DNA of 64,000 nt from Geoglobus ahangari (GCF_001006045.1 NZ_CP011267.1:496001-560000); one strand, 5' to 3'; counted from the first letter of the stretch, positions 15,935 to 24,723 are shown. Numbers and translations are program-made. Notes: a model not told the origin generated them from the sequence alone.

Positions 15935-16042
15935 CTACGGCAGGGCTTTGAGGTCAAAATCTGCACAGCCCTTTTTCAGCTTTTCTGCCACTTCCTCTCC
16001 AATACTTCTCTCTATCGCTGCCTCGATCTCCTCTACGGTCAA
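15935..16042 (-). CDS. Candidate 35-residue protein
   Basis: A TTG at 16042 with a very good Shine-Dalgarno site (GGAGGTGA, 4 nt before) opens 35 codons: MTVEEIEAAIERSIGEEVA then a short basic stretch, one Cys, and the end DFDLKALP. The peptide is predicted to be a charged helix. The frame stays open upstream as far as the 3' end of the tRNA-Ala gene, so it might also be the tail of a longer gene cut by rearrangement. No family is recognised. It lies in the 200-nt gap between UPF0212 and the tRNA, reading towards UPF0212. Confidence 0.35.
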   Translation of the reverse strand: MTVEEIEAAIERSIGEEVAEKLKKGCADFDLKALP

Positions 16043-16131
16043 TCCCTCACCTCCCTTCAGGATCGGGAGGGCAGTTTCACGGCTCTTCGAAGCGATTTTA
16101 TCACCACCGAACGTTTCAAAAAGAATAAAAG

Positions 16132-16203
16132 TGGACTCGCCGGGATTTGAACCCGGGGCCTCCGCATTGCGAATGCGGCGCTCTGCCTCTGAGCTACGAG
16201 CCC
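16132..16203 (-). tRNA. tRNA-Ala (anticodon CGC)
   Basis: On the minus strand the sequence folds into a full cloverleaf of 72 nt. The acceptor arm is GGGCTCG paired with CGAGTCC and contains the G3-U70 pair that identifies alanine tRNAs; the anticodon stem CCGCA/TGCGG closes the loop TTCGCAA, giving anticodon CGC; the T arm carries GGTTCAAATCC. The discriminator is A. The CCA end is not encoded. No intron is present. Confidence 0.95.
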
Positions 16204-16228
16204 CCAGATAATCAGGTATGGTTTGAGA

Positions 16229-16236
16229 TTATATAA
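16229..16236 (-). promoter_or_regulatory. TATA box of the tRNA-Ala gene
   Basis: TTATATAA lies 26-33 nt upstream of the 5' end of the mature tRNA on the minus strand, the usual distance for archaeal promoters. It begins immediately beyond the tatC stop codon. Confidence 0.6.
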
Positions 16237-16237
16237 C

Positions 16238-16963
16238 TTACGTAAGCACCCTCACCACTATCAGGCTTATCTCGTAAAACAGAACCATGGGCACACCGAC
16301 CATCAGCTGGGTGAAGACGTCTGGAGGAGTTACTATCGCGGCTACGGTGAAGAAGGCCACGTAAAAGTGCCTCCTGTAGTACTTGAACGTCTCGAGGCTC
16401 GTTATTCCGTTCTTCACAAGGATGTACATGAAAAGGGGCATCTGGAAGATCACGCCGAAAACCGCGAGCATCATCACCACGAAGTTGATGAACTCTGCGA
16501 GAGAGTAGAAGGCAAGAACGCCCTGACTCTTCGCAGACTCGTACAGAAACTGCAGGAAGAGGGGGAGCATGAGGGTGTAGCCGTAGGCCACGCCGGCAGC
16601 GAAGAGGATCACCGAGACGATGCCGTAGATGATGGCCTGACTCCTCGATATCTCGAAGTTGGAGAAAAACTCCGTTCTGTCCCTCAGAGTTCTATAGGCG
16701 AGGACGACTATGTAGGGCAGCGCAACGATGAAGCCGAGGATCAGAGAGATCTTGAGCTTGAGAATCATTCCCTCGAGTGGGGCCTGATAGATCAGGTTCG
16801 CTCCCTCGGGCAGCAGATCCTCCTTGATCTTCTGGATTATGAAGTCGGAGATGTAGAGGAAAGAGATGGCCCAGACAACGGCAACTATGGCGAGGATTCT
16901 GATAAGCCTTACACGTATGGCCACGAGGACTTCGGCAAGCTCCTTTGCCGTGAATTCGGACAT
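16238..16963 (-). CDS. tatC: Sec-independent protein translocase TatC
   Basis: A 241-residue membrane protein with six predicted transmembrane helices, the receptor core of the Tat pathway that exports folded proteins. The N-terminal cytoplasmic part ends with IRVRLIRIL before the first helix; APLEGMILKLKISLILG holds the conserved Glu and the second helix entry; NFVVMMLAVFGVIFQMPLF and AIVTPPDVFTQ are typical later blocks. No tatA gene adjoins. It is transcribed towards the tRNA gene. Confidence 0.9.
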   Translation of the reverse strand: MSEFTAKELAEVLVAIRVRLIRILAIVAVVWAISFLYISDFIIQKIKEDLLPEGANLIYQAPLEGMILKLKISLILGFIVALPYIVVLAYRTLRDRTEFFSNFEISRSQAIIYGIVSVILFAAGVAYGYTLMLPLFLQFLYESAKSQGVLAFYSLAEFINFVVMMLAVFGVIFQMPLFMYILVKNGITSLETFKYYRRHFYVAFFTVAAIVTPPDVFTQLMVGVPMVLFYEISLIVVRVLT

Positions 16964-17016
16964 TGATGAAAGAAGGCCGAAAACAGTTTAAATATTTGCC
17001 TGAAAATTTGAGGAGG

Positions 17017-17370
17017 TCAGCTCCTGTAGACTTCGCCGAAATCGAAGTCCAACTCCTGACTTATCAGGTCTCCAACCTCTCCGAGAAGGTTGACGAGCTT
17101 TGTGTAAGCTTCCATGAAGTTCTTAACGCTATCGAGCTCGTTCAGCCTGTTCTGCAGGCTTGTGAGGCTGTCGAGCAGCGCCTCGTCCATCTCACCCATG
17201 AGCTGCTTGGAGATGAACTCCTGCTGCTTCTCCTGAAACTCTATGAGAAGGCTCTGGGCGAGCTCATCCTGCTTCAAAACCTCTTCCGTGCTCACAAACT
17301 CCTTATACTCCTCACTCTCGGCTATAGATTTCGCAAGGTCTACAGCCTTCTGCCTGATTACGTCATTCAT
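17017..17370 (-). CDS. YlbF-family helical protein
   Basis: A 117-residue, Glu-rich, all-helical protein of the YlbF/YmcA (DUF964) family. The pattern DLAKSIAESEEYKEFVSTEE near the N-terminus, followed by long helices rich in Gln and Leu, is typical. In Bacillus, relatives form the Y-complex that guides RNase Y; the archaeal role is unknown. Start at ATG 17370, which follows GGTGAAGTGG; an upstream GTG at 17379 is possible. Confidence 0.65.
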   Translation of the reverse strand: MNDVIRQKAVDLAKSIAESEEYKEFVSTEEVLKQDELAQSLLIEFQEKQQEFISKQLMGEMDEALLDSLTSLQNRLNELDSVKNFMEAYTKLVNLLGEVGDLISQELDFDFGEVYRS

Positions 17371-17456
17371 CCACTTCACCTACCTTTCTCCCCGCCTCTT
17401 GCCCGTAACTATTTTAATCTTTCGGTGAGGAGTATTGCAGAGAGGAGAGAGGGACG

Positions 17457-17467
17457 ATATATTTATT
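17457..17467 (+). promoter_or_regulatory. TATA box of the L15e/exosome superoperon
   Basis: ATATATTTATT lies about 50 nt before the L15e start, and GGAGGG precedes the ATG at good distance. It is the only strong promoter-like sequence seen before the eleven-gene run that follows. Confidence 0.55.
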
Positions 17468-17514
17468 AAGCGAATTGAGATAGGCGGTGCAATCACGCTA
17501 ACGGAGGGTTAAGA

Positions 17515-18096
17515 ATGAAATCCGCTTACGCGTATATTAGAGAGGCATGGAAGAACCCGTGGGAGGGTTACGTCGGACAGCTGATGTGGGAGAGACTGCA
17601 GAAGTGGAGGAGAGAGCCAGCGGTGGTAAGGATAGAGAGGCCAACGAGGCTCGACAGGGCAAGGGCTCTCGGCTACAAGGCCAAGAAGGGAGTGATAGTG
17701 GTCAGGGTCAGGATCAGGAGAGGGGGCAGAAGGGCAAGCAGGCCCAACAAGGGAAGGAAGACGAAGAACATGATGATCAGCAGGCTCACGCCCAAGAAGA
17801 ACCTGCAGTGGATCGCCGAGGAGAGAGCTGCGAGGAAGTACCCCAACATGGAGGTGCTGAACTCCTACTGGGTTGGTGAGGACGGAAGGTACAAGTGGTT
17901 CGAAGTGATTCTGGTTGACAGATCTCACCCCGCAATCCTGAGCGACCCGCAGCTTTCCGGAATAGCCAAGCAGAGGGGCAGGGTGTTCAGGGGCCTGACC
18001 TCTGCTGGCAGGAAGGCGAGGGGGCTGAGAAGGAAGGGCAGAGGAGCAGAGAAGGTCAGACCGAGCTACAGGGCCAACTTCAGGAGGAAGAATTAA
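17515..18096 (+). CDS. rpl15e: Ribosomal protein eL15 (L15e)
   Basis: A 193-residue, very basic protein that matches archaeal and eukaryotic eL15 over its whole length: [14 protein letters not shown] at the start, [18 protein letters not shown], and the C-terminal [18 protein letters not shown]. It is part of the large ribosomal subunit. ATG 17515 follows GGAGGG. It opens the exosome/proteasome gene string, as in many archaea. Confidence 0.96.
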   Translation: MKSAYAYIREAWKNPWEGYVGQLMWERLQKWRREPAVVRIERPTRLDRARALGYKAKKGVIVVRVRIRRGGRRASRPNKGRKTKNMMISRLTPKKNLQWIAEERAARKYPNMEVLNSYWVGEDGRYKWFEVILVDRSHPAILSDPQLSGIAKQRGRVFRGLTSAGRKARGLRRKGRGAEKVRPSYRANFRRKN

Positions 18097-18110
18097 CTCC
18101 ACTCCTTTTT

Positions 18111-18548
18111 ATGAAAATTGAGAACGTCACGGTTTCTGCCATAGTTTACTCGACTGAAGACCCCGAGAAGGTAGCTCAGGCTCTCTCGACCCTTTTTCCG
18201 TTTGAGTTCGAGATTCTCGCGAGCAACGCCACCGGCCACTACGGAAACCCCATGAAGTTTCTCGAGGTGGAGCTGAAGAGGAAGAGGGAGATCAGGGAGT
18301 TCTGGAACCACCTAATGGAGAGGCTCGGGGACCAGAGGGAGGTGCTCCTCGAGTTCGTTGAGGACATAGTGGATGAGGATGGGGTAATGCACATAAGGGT
18401 GGACAAGCAGGCTGCATACCTCGGAGATGTTGAGCTCTCCTTCGGCGGGGACTCGATAGTGGTCAGGGCTAAGCTCGTGACGTTTCCTGCGAAGAGGGAG
18501 AAGATTTTAGAGTTTGCCCGGAAGATTCTGGCTGAAGGGTATGATTGA
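18111..18548 (+). CDS. COG1325 RNA-binding protein (exosome-associated)
   Basis: A 145-residue protein of COG1325, a predicted RNA-binding family that lies beside Rnp3, Rnp2 and exosome genes throughout archaea. Blocks such as VTVSAIVYSTEDPEKV at the start and DIVDEDGVMHIRVDKQAAYLG in the middle are typical. The ATG follows directly after a T-rich stretch (CCTTTTT), with no strong Shine-Dalgarno site. The stop overlaps the Rnp3 start by 8 nt. Function in RNA processing is inferred from context. Confidence 0.8.
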   Translation: MKIENVTVSAIVYSTEDPEKVAQALSTLFPFEFEILASNATGHYGNPMKFLEVELKRKREIREFWNHLMERLGDQREVLLEFVEDIVDEDGVMHIRVDKQAAYLGDVELSFGGDSIVVRAKLVTFPAKREKILEFARKILAEGYD

Positions 18549-19119
18549 CTTCATAAGGTTCGACTACAGCGGTGATGAGGACTTCGGCTTCAAGAGCTAC
18601 GTCGTTTTTGGAGAGGAGACGGAGAGCAACATTCAGGGGTGCGCCATTCACGCTGAATCTAATAAGGAGCTGAGAGAGAAGCTGAGGAGGGCGAGGGGAT
18701 TTGTTGGAGTCGCGAGTGAAAAGCCGGAGGTCAACAGGTACGCGGTGATGAGGAAGAAGGTTGACGTGCTGCTCGACTTCCCGGGAAGGAGACTGGACTA
18801 CCCGACATTCAAGCTCGCAAGGGAGAAGGACGTCCTGATCGAGGTGTCGCTCGCGACGCTAATGAAGCTGAGCAGGTCGAGGAGAGTGAAGCACGCGGAA
18901 GAGCTCAGGGTGATGTTCAGGGTGATAAACAAGTTCGACACCCCTTTCATACTTACGAGCGGTGCCGCCGATATCTACGGGATGAGGAGGGCGAGCCAGA
19001 TAAAGGACGTCTTCTCCTACTTCGGCGCCAATACCGAGAGGGCGAGGTACTGGTCTGAGAGGCTCTACAGGAGGTTCTTCGACGATAGCTACATAATGGA
19101 CGGGCTGGAGGTAATATGA
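18541..19119 (+). CDS. rnp3: Ribonuclease P protein component 3 (Rpp30)
   Basis: A 192-residue protein with the TIM-barrel fold of Rpp30. VDVLLDFPGRRLDYPTFKLA and the C-terminal LTSGAADIYGMRRASQI are family hallmarks. It is one of the proteins that support the RNase P RNA in 5' maturation of tRNAs. ATG 18541 is chosen because it overlaps the previous stop and begins the family N-terminus (MIDFIRFDY). It overlaps rnp2 by 4 nt. Confidence 0.92.
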   Translation: MIDFIRFDYSGDEDFGFKSYVVFGEETESNIQGCAIHAESNKELREKLRRARGFVGVASEKPEVNRYAVMRKKVDVLLDFPGRRLDYPTFKLAREKDVLIEVSLATLMKLSRSRRVKHAEELRVMFRVINKFDTPFILTSGAADIYGMRRASQIKDVFSYFGANTERARYWSERLYRRFFDDSYIMDGLEVI

Positions 19120-19499
19120 GGTCACTTCCCCCTTCAATGAGGAGGAAAAAAAGATATATCGCGTTCAGAATCATATCGGAAGGAGAGGTCGAGAGAGAAG
19201 AGCTCGTCTCCGCGCTGTGGGAGGCTGTGATGAACCTGTTCGGTGAGTTCAGCGGTGTGACCTTCAGGCTCATCGAGTTCGAAGGTGGAAGGGGAATAGT
19301 TGTGTGCGGGCGGGAGGATGTGAATAAATTAAAAATAGCATTAACTATGATTGATAAAGCAGGAGAGAAAAAGGTGCTCCCGATAATTCTGGGAGTCGCT
19401 GGCACGATAAAAAGCTGCAAGAGGAAGTATCTGGAGGTGTTGAAGAATGCAAATTCCGCAGATGGGATACGACAGGGCGATAACGATATTCAGCCCTGA
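19116..19499 (+). CDS. rnp2: Ribonuclease P protein component 2 (Pop5)
   Basis: A 127-residue Pop5-like protein, partner of Rnp3 in RNase P. The core is seen as RRKKRYIAFRIISEG at the N-terminus and KSCKRKYLEVL near residue 100. ATG 19116 overlaps the Rnp3 stop. The last 18 codons ([17 protein letters not shown]) overlap the start of psmA by 53 nt, a long overlap; the tail has no fold signature and may simply be the run-on to the first stop. Confidence 0.9.
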   Translation: MRSLPPSMRRKKRYIAFRIISEGEVEREELVSALWEAVMNLFGEFSGVTFRLIEFEGGRGIVVCGREDVNKLKIALTMIDKAGEKKVLPIILGVAGTIKSCKRKYLEVLKNANSADGIRQGDNDIQP

Positions 19500-20187
19500 C
19501 GGAAGACTTTATCAGGTTGAATACGCGAGAGAGGCCGTAAAAAGAGGTGCAACAGCCATAGGAATAAAGACCAAGGAAGGAGTGGTCGTCCTAGCGGACA
19601 GGAGGGTGGGAAGCAAGCTGCTTGAGGCTGACACGATCGAGAAAATTTACAAGATAGATGAGCACATATGCGCCGCAACCTCAGGTCTCGTCGCGGATGC
19701 GAGGGTGCTCGTGAGCAGGGCGAGGCTTGAGGCCCAGATAAACAGGCTCACCTACGACGAGCCGATTGGTGTGAAGGAGCTTGCGAGGAAGATCTGCGAC
19801 TTCAAGCAGCAGTACACCCAGTATGGCGGTGTTAGGCCATTCGGAGTTTCCCTGCTCATAGCGGGTGTTGACAAGGTTCCCAAGCTGTTCGAAACTGATC
19901 CGAGTGGAGCGCTTCTCGAGTACAAGGCCACAGCCATCGGCTCTGGAAGGCAGGAGGTAATGGAGTACTTCGAGAAAGAGTACCGCGAGGATCTGAGTCT
20001 GGATGACGCGATAGTGATGGGGCTCATTGCAATGGGCAAGGCGATAAACAGCGAGATCTCCATTGAAGGAATAGAGGTTGGCGTTGTCAGGGTTGATGAC
20101 AGGAAGTTCAGGCTGCTCGACAGCGAGACGCTCAAGCCATACATAGACAGGGCCAACGAGATCATCAGGGAGGAGCTCTCCAAGTGA
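19447..20187 (+). CDS. psmA: Proteasome subunit alpha
   Basis: A 246-residue alpha subunit of the 20S proteasome. The N-terminal gate and alpha signature are clear: [22 protein letters not shown], followed by [17 protein letters not shown]. The N-terminal stretch carries the YDR motif that controls the gate. The alpha rings recruit PAN. ATG 19447 follows GGAGGTG; ATG at residue 6 is also used in some species. It lies inside the end of rnp2. Confidence 0.96.
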   Translation: MQIPQMGYDRAITIFSPDGRLYQVEYAREAVKRGATAIGIKTKEGVVVLADRRVGSKLLEADTIEKIYKIDEHICAATSGLVADARVLVSRARLEAQINRLTYDEPIGVKELARKICDFKQQYTQYGGVRPFGVSLLIAGVDKVPKLFETDPSGALLEYKATAIGSGRQEVMEYFEKEYREDLSLDDAIVMGLIAMGKAINSEISIEGIEVGVVRVDDRKFRLLDSETLKPYIDRANEIIREELSK

Positions 20188-20200
20188 GGAGGGGAGCTCC

Positions 20201-20902
20201 ATGGTCTCCCTTGACAAGGCAGTGATCGCAAGGCTCAGGAAGGGCGGAGAGACGTTTGAGGTTCTCGTGGATCCATACCTCGCGAGAGACCTCAAGGAGG
20301 GCAAGGACGTGAACTTCGAGGACCTCGTGGCCGTGGAGGAGGTGTTCCACGACGCGAAAAAGGGCGACAGGGCGTCAATCGAGGACATAGAGAAGGCGTT
20401 CCAGACCAGAGACATAAGGGAAGTTATAAAGAGAATAATTCTGGAAGGAGAGGTTCAGATTACCGCCGAGCAGAGGAAAGAGATGCTCGAGCAGAAGAAG
20501 AGGCAGATAATTGAGTACATAAGGAGAAACGCGATTGACCCGAGGACAAATGCCCCCCACACCTACGCGAGGATTGAGGCGGCCATGGAGGAGGCGAGGG
20601 TCAACGTGGACATCTTCAGGCCTGTGGAGGCTCAGGCAAAGGAGATAGTCAAGGCGCTGAAGGCCATCCTGCCCCTGAAGTTCGAGGAGATCGAGATTGC
20701 AATAAAGATCCCGCCAGAGCACACGGGCAAGGCGATAGGCGCGCTCTACAATTTCGGCACGGTGATAAACGAGGAGTGGCAGAGAGACGGGAGCTGGATA
20801 TGCGTGATGAGGATACCGGCGGGAATGCAGGGAGACCTGATGGATCTGCTCGGAAAGGTGGCGAAGGGTGAGGCCATGACAAAAATACTCAGGAGGAGGT
20901 GA
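20201..20902 (+). CDS. sdo1: Ribosome maturation protein SBDS
   Basis: A 233-residue SBDS/Sdo1 homologue with three domains: the FYSH domain ([24 protein letters not shown]), the central helical domain with [20 protein letters not shown], and a ferredoxin-like C-terminal domain. In eukaryotes it helps release eIF6 from the large subunit; the archaeal protein is also found with the exosome and RNase P. ATG 20201 follows GGAGGGGA. Confidence 0.95.
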   Translation: MVSLDKAVIARLRKGGETFEVLVDPYLARDLKEGKDVNFEDLVAVEEVFHDAKKGDRASIEDIEKAFQTRDIREVIKRIILEGEVQITAEQRKEMLEQKKRQIIEYIRRNAIDPRTNAPHTYARIEAAMEEARVNVDIFRPVEAQAKEIVKALKAILPLKFEEIEIAIKIPPEHTGKAIGALYNFGTVINEEWQRDGSWICVMRIPAGMQGDLMDLLGKVAKGEAMTKILRRR

Positions 20903-20905
20903 AGC

Positions 20906-21580
20906 ATGGCAAGGGCTATCGTTCTTCCCGGTGAACTTCTCGCAACAAACCCGAAGGTTGCTGGAAGCGGGACGTACGTGGAGAAGGGTAAGGTTTACGC
21001 GAAGTTTCTCGGCCTCCTCGACAGGACGGACACGACTGTCAGGGTAATCCCCCTCAAGGGGAGGTACATTCCGTCCGTCGGGGACGTGGTGATCGGGATA
21101 GTGAGAGAGGTAACGGCCAACGGCTGGATAGTCGACATAAACTCCCCTTACCAGGGGTTCCTTCCTGTGGCTGAAAACCCGGAGATGAGGCCGAACAAGA
21201 AGCCCAACGACGTTCTCGACATAGACGATGTCGTGATAGCCAAGGTGATAAACATAGATCCGAAGATGAAGGTCACGCTCACGATGAAGGACAAGATGTG
21301 CAGGGCTGTCAGGTTCGGGAGGATAGTGGCGATAAACCCAGCGAGGGTTCCGAGAGTAATAGGGAAGAAGGGGAGCATGATAAAGCTCTTCAAGACCGAG
21401 CTGGGCGTTCAGATAGTCGTCGGCAAGAATGGCCTGATATGGGTTAGCGGCGACAGGAGGAAGGCCAACATAGTTGAGGAGGCCATTTACATTATCGAGT
21501 CCGAAGCCCACACAGAGGGGCTCACGGACAGGATAACCGAGTTTGTTAAGAAGAGGAAGGGTGAATTGAATGGTCAGTGA
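20906..21580 (+). CDS. rrp4: Exosome subunit Rrp4
   Basis: A 224-residue RNA-binding cap subunit of the archaeal exosome. It has an N-terminal domain, an S1 domain ([20 protein letters not shown]) and a KH domain with [12 protein letters not shown], the GxxG loop. It binds RNA and feeds it to the Rrp41-Rrp42 ring. GGAGGTGA lies before ATG 20906, three bases after the SBDS stop. It overlaps rrp41 by 11 nt. Confidence 0.95.
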   Translation: MARAIVLPGELLATNPKVAGSGTYVEKGKVYAKFLGLLDRTDTTVRVIPLKGRYIPSVGDVVIGIVREVTANGWIVDINSPYQGFLPVAENPEMRPNKKPNDVLDIDDVVIAKVINIDPKMKVTLTMKDKMCRAVRFGRIVAINPARVPRVIGKKGSMIKLFKTELGVQIVVGKNGLIWVSGDRRKANIVEEAIYIIESEAHTEGLTDRITEFVKKRKGELNGQ

Positions 21581-22343
21581 GGATGTTAATAGAGTTGAGA
21601 GCGAGATGCAGCTCATAGTTGATGGGAAGAGACTGGACGGCAGGGCCTTTGACGAGCTAAGGCCGATAAAGATAAAGGTGGGAGTTCTCAAGAGGGCTGA
21701 CGGTTCATGCTACCTTGAGATGGGGAGGAACAAGGTCGTGGCTGCAGTTTACGGGCCGAGGGAGGTGCACCCGAGGCACCTTCAGGACCCGGTGCAGGCT
21801 GTGGTGAGGTACAGGTACAACATGGCCCCGTTCAGCGTTGAGGAGAGGAAGAGGCCGGGCCCGGACAGGAGGAGCGTGGAGATCTCCAAGGTGAGCAGAG
21901 AAGCCATAGAGGCGGTCGTGATGAAGGAGCTTTTCCCGAGGAGCGGGATAGACGTTTTCGTGGAGGTTCTTCAGGCTGATGCGGGAAGCAGGACTGCCTG
22001 TCTAAACGCTGCAAGCGTTGCGCTGGTTGATGCTGGCGTGCCGATGAGGGGCATGATCTCGAGCGTTGCCGTTGCGAAGGTTGACGATGTGCTCGTCCTC
22101 GACCCCATGAAGGAGGAGGACAACTACGGGCAGGCAGACATACCGTTCGCGTTCTTCATAAGGAACGACAAGATCGAGTCCATCGCCCTGCTGCAGATGG
22201 ACGGCAGAGTCTCGACGGATGAGTTCAAACAAGCTCTGGAAATGGCGAAGAAGGGGGCGATGGAGATTTACAAAATGCAGAAGGAGGCCATAAAGGCCAA
22301 GTACGTTGTTGAGCAGGAAGAGGAGGTAGATGAAAGTGGATGA
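21570..22343 (+). CDS. rrp41: Exosome catalytic subunit Rrp41
   Basis: A 257-residue RNase PH-fold protein, the catalytic subunit of the archaeal exosome. Basic residues of the phosphate and RNA site are in [11 protein letters not shown] and [15 protein letters not shown]; the catalytic Asp is in [14 protein letters not shown]. It degrades RNA 3' to 5' with phosphate, and can run in reverse to add A-rich tails. The C-terminal tail is acidic. It overlaps both neighbours. Confidence 0.96.
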   Translation: MVSEDVNRVESEMQLIVDGKRLDGRAFDELRPIKIKVGVLKRADGSCYLEMGRNKVVAAVYGPREVHPRHLQDPVQAVVRYRYNMAPFSVEERKRPGPDRRSVEISKVSREAIEAVVMKELFPRSGIDVFVEVLQADAGSRTACLNAASVALVDAGVPMRGMISSVAVAKVDDVLVLDPMKEEDNYGQADIPFAFFIRNDKIESIALLQMDGRVSTDEFKQALEMAKKGAMEIYKMQKEAIKAKYVVEQEEEVDESG

Positions 22344-23115
22344 AGACATTCTTCTCGACATTCGCAGAGATTACGTTCTCAGCAAGCTGAGAGATGGAGA
22401 GAGGGTTGACGGCAGGGCCTTTGATGAGTACAGGCCCATAGAGATAGAGGTAGGGCTGATAGAGAAAGCTGAAGGATCCGCGCTCGTCAGGATCGGGAAC
22501 ACACAGGTTGTTGTTGGAATAAAGATGCAGCCGGGGGAGCCGTTCCCCGACACACCGGACAAGGGCATCATAATAACCAACGCAGAGCTCGTGCCCCTCG
22601 CATCCCCAACGTTCGAGCCCGGTCCGCCTGACGAGCACTCAGTAGAGCTCGCAAGGGTCGTTGACAGGGGAATCAGGGAGAGCGAGGCGGTGGATCTGAA
22701 CAAGCTCTGCATAGAGGAGGGAGAGAAGGTCTGGCTCGTATTCATAGACATACACGCCCTCGATGACGACGGAAACCTCATGGACGCCTCAGCGTTAGCG
22801 GCAATAGCGGCGCTCCTCAACACGACGGTTCCTGCAGAGAGGTACGAGGTCGGTGACGACTTCCCGCTGCCCGTAAGAGACTTGCCGGTCGCCGTGACGT
22901 CGCAGGTTATCGGAGACTACGTCGTTGTGGATCCGAGCAAGGACGAGGAGAACGCGTCGAAAAACTTTATAACCGTGACCACCGACAGCGAGGACAACAT
23001 AGTGGCGATGCAGAAGAGCGGCAGTTACCTGCTCGATGAGGACAGGCTCTTCGAGATAATAGAAACGAGCGTTAGGAAGGCGAGGGAGAATAGAAAACTG
23101 CTGAAAGAGGTGTGA
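22330..23115 (+). CDS. rrp42: Exosome subunit Rrp42
   Basis: A 261-residue RNase PH-fold protein, the non-catalytic partner that alternates with Rrp41 in the hexameric ring. Typical blocks are [40 protein letters not shown] and [19 protein letters not shown]. The site that carries the catalytic Asp in Rrp41 lacks it here. ATG 22330 overlaps the rrp41 end by 14 nt with GGAGGTAGATG just upstream. Confidence 0.95.
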   Translation: MKVDEDILLDIRRDYVLSKLRDGERVDGRAFDEYRPIEIEVGLIEKAEGSALVRIGNTQVVVGIKMQPGEPFPDTPDKGIIITNAELVPLASPTFEPGPPDEHSVELARVVDRGIRESEAVDLNKLCIEEGEKVWLVFIDIHALDDDGNLMDASALAAIAALLNTTVPAERYEVGDDFPLPVRDLPVAVTSQVIGDYVVVDPSKDEENASKNFITVTTDSEDNIVAMQKSGSYLLDEDRLFEIIETSVRKARENRKLLKEV

Positions 23116-23118
23116 GGA

Positions 23119-23385
23119 ATGCCCAGAACGAAGAAGGTTAAGATGGCCGGAAGGTTCGGCCCGAGATACGGCATCAGGGTTAGGAGGAGCATTGTAGAGA
23201 TCGAGAGCCAGCAGAGGAAGAAGTACGTCTGCAAGAAGTGCGGAAAGAAGGCAGTGAAGAGGGTTGGCACCGCCATCTGGGAGTGCAGGAGCTGTGGATA
23301 CAAGTTCGCAGGTGGCGCGTACATACCCGTCTCACCAGCCGCGAAGATAGTTGAGCAGGCCGTGAGCAAGGGTAAGAGCCTATGA
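23119..23385 (+). CDS. rpl37ae: Ribosomal protein eL43 (L37Ae)
   Basis: An 88-residue basic zinc-ribbon protein of the large ribosomal subunit. The ribbon CKKCGKKAVKRVGTAIWEC followed by RSCGYKFAGGAY gives the four Cys ligands, and the N-terminus with RFGPRYGIRVRR is typical. It starts three bases after rrp42 and ends overlapping rpoP by 4 nt (ATGA). Confidence 0.95.
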   Translation: MPRTKKVKMAGRFGPRYGIRVRRSIVEIESQQRKKYVCKKCGKKAVKRVGTAIWECRSCGYKFAGGAYIPVSPAAKIVEQAVSKGKSL

Positions 23386-23525
23386 GCGTCTTCATCTGCG
23401 TTTTTTGTGGTGCCGAAGTGGATGTTGACCTCGAGAGAAACCTGATCCAGTGCGCAAAGTGCGGCAGCAGGGTTGTGATGAAGCCAAAGCCTCCGGCCCT
23501 CAAAAAGAGGGTCAAGGCAATCTGA
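23382..23525 (+). CDS. rpoP: RNA polymerase subunit Rpo12 (RpoP)
   Basis: A 47-residue zinc-binding subunit of RNA polymerase. The Cys ligands are in ICVFCGAEVD and IQCAKCGSRVVMK, followed by the basic tail KPPALKKRVKAI that is typical of the archaeal and eukaryotic RPB12 family. It starts with an ATGA overlap with L37Ae. The gene string ends here: the next gene is convergent, and the usual archaeal followers (Pcc1, Brix-domain, prefoldin beta) are not present. Confidence 0.93.
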   Translation: MSVFICVFCGAEVDVDLERNLIQCAKCGSRVVMKPKPPALKKRVKAI

Positions 23526-23540
23526 GAAATTTTTATTTTG
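23526..23540. terminator. T-rich terminator after rpoP
   Basis: The 7-nt gap and surrounding bases read GAAATTTTTATTTTG, a U-rich stretch right after the last gene of the superoperon and at the end of the convergent membrane protein gene. Confidence 0.45.
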
Positions 23541-23961
23541 CCCTGTACTTTCTAACGAGGGCCGAATTCACCGCCCCGTGGACGAGCCTGCCTCCGTACT
23601 CTCCGGTTATCGCGAAGAACAGCAGGGCGAGTGCGAGGGCAATTATGCTCTCGGTGGTGAGATAAGCAATTACGAAGGCGTATCCCACAACCGCCGTGAC
23701 TATCTTCCTGTCCATTAGCTGGAACCTCTTGAAGTCGTACCTGTACTTCCAGTCCACCACGCCTGCGAGCATCGTGAAGGGAGTTATCAGCCCGACGACG
23801 AGCATCATGTAGTAGCTCGCCTCTTTCAGACATGCAATGTCCAGCAGCTGGCTGACAGCGGAGAAGAAGAATGCAGCAGGAGTTAGGCCGTTGCTCATGT
23901 GGGTAAGAATTGGGTGTACGTTTCTCAGGGTCACAAGCCGCGCGAGGAGAGGAACCTCCAT
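23533..23961 (-). CDS. DUF2231-type membrane protein
   Basis: A 142-residue membrane protein with four hydrophobic segments. HPILTHMSNGLTPAAFFFSAVSQL near the N-terminus is the DUF2231 pattern (a His-containing first helix followed by GL-P). The family is uncharacterised; the conserved His could bind a haem or a metal. It lies directly after rubrerythrin on the same strand (19-nt gap) and may share its transcript. Confidence 0.65.
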   Translation of the reverse strand: MEVPLLARLVTLRNVHPILTHMSNGLTPAAFFFSAVSQLLDIACLKEASYYMMLVVGLITPFTMLAGVVDWKYRYDFKRFQLMDRKIVTAVVGYAFVIAYLTTESIIALALALLFFAITGEYGGRLVHGAVNSALVRKYRAK

Positions 23962-23979
23962 CGGGGCTCACCAAAAAAG

Positions 23980-24555
23980 TTAGAGGGAGAGGAAGTCCCT
24001 CGCGACGTAGTAAGCTCTCGAATGCCCGCAGCTCGGGCACTCCTCGGGTGGCTCATTGCCCACATGCACGTACCCGCACTCCAGACAGATCCACTCAACC
24101 TCCTGATCCCTCCTGAAGAACGTTCCGTTCTCTATCGCCTCAAGCAGCGCTCTGTACCTCCTCTCGTGGTGCTCCTCAGCCTTGGCTATCGCCCTGAGCC
24201 TCTCGGCAATGTGCGGATAGCCTTCTTTCTCCGCAACGTCCGCAAACTCCGGGTACATCTTCGTGTGCTCGTAGTTCTCTCCAGAAATTGCCGCCCGGAG
24301 GTTGTCCCCGGTTGAGGCCCAGACCAGCGGCGCCTCTGCCTCCTCAACAACTATGCTCTCAGAATCTCCCCTCAGCTCCTGAATGAACTTGAGAAGGTTC
24401 TCAGCATGCTCTTTCTCGTTTTCAGCCGTCTCGAGAAAAACCTTCTGGACGAAAACATATCCTTCCTCCTTCGCCACCTTTGCGTAGAAGGTGTAGCGGT
24501 TTCTGGCCATGCTCTCCCCCATAAAGGCCTTCACAAGGTTTTTCAAGGTCTCCAC
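23980..24555 (-). CDS. rbr: Rubrerythrin
   Basis: A 191-residue peroxide-scavenging protein with an N-terminal four-helix diiron domain and a C-terminal rubredoxin domain. Diiron ligands are in [19 protein letters not shown] and AEEHHERR; the rubredoxin Cys ligands are in [12 protein letters not shown] and [11 protein letters not shown]. It reduces hydrogen peroxide to water with electrons from NAD(P)H via rubredoxin-type carriers in the cytoplasm. GTG 24555 is preferred, as GGAGGTGA lies five bases before it; an earlier GTG at 24564 is inside that site. Its upstream region holds two inverted repeats, described separately. Confidence 0.93.
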   Translation of the reverse strand: METLKNLVKAFMGESMARNRYTFYAKVAKEEGYVFVQKVFLETAENEKEHAENLLKFIQELRGDSESIVVEEAEAPLVWASTGDNLRAAISGENYEHTKMYPEFADVAEKEGYPHIAERLRAIAKAEEHHERRYRALLEAIENGTFFRRDQEVEWICLECGYVHVGNEPPEECPSCGHSRAYYVARDFLSL

Positions 24556-24568
24556 AATCTTCACCTCC

Positions 24569-24590
24569 TGCGAGAGCTAAAACTCTCACA
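24569..24590 (-). promoter_or_regulatory. Hairpin in the rubrerythrin leader
   Basis: On the minus strand TGTGAGAG, six bases, then CTCTCGCA can form an 8-bp stem with one G-U pair, ending just before the Shine-Dalgarno site of rubrerythrin. It could be a second operator or an RNA stem. Confidence 0.4.
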
Positions 24591-24610
24591 ATAAATCAGG
24601 TTCTCCGAAA

Positions 24611-24631
24611 GGACATATTTAATCGTTGTCC
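24611..24631. promoter_or_regulatory. Inverted repeat around the rubrerythrin TATA box
   Basis: GGACA and TGTCC arms, 11 bases apart, enclose the likely TATA element (TTAAATATG on the minus strand) of the rubrerythrin gene. A protein bound here would block TBP, so it looks like a repressor operator. Confidence 0.45.
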
Positions 24632-24723
24632 CTAACACCTGCGTTATACCTTGCTTGAGCTGCCATCATACTTGTTGTTAAAAATGAAAAGAAATTTATT
24701 ACCAGATCTCGGGTTTGGGTTGG

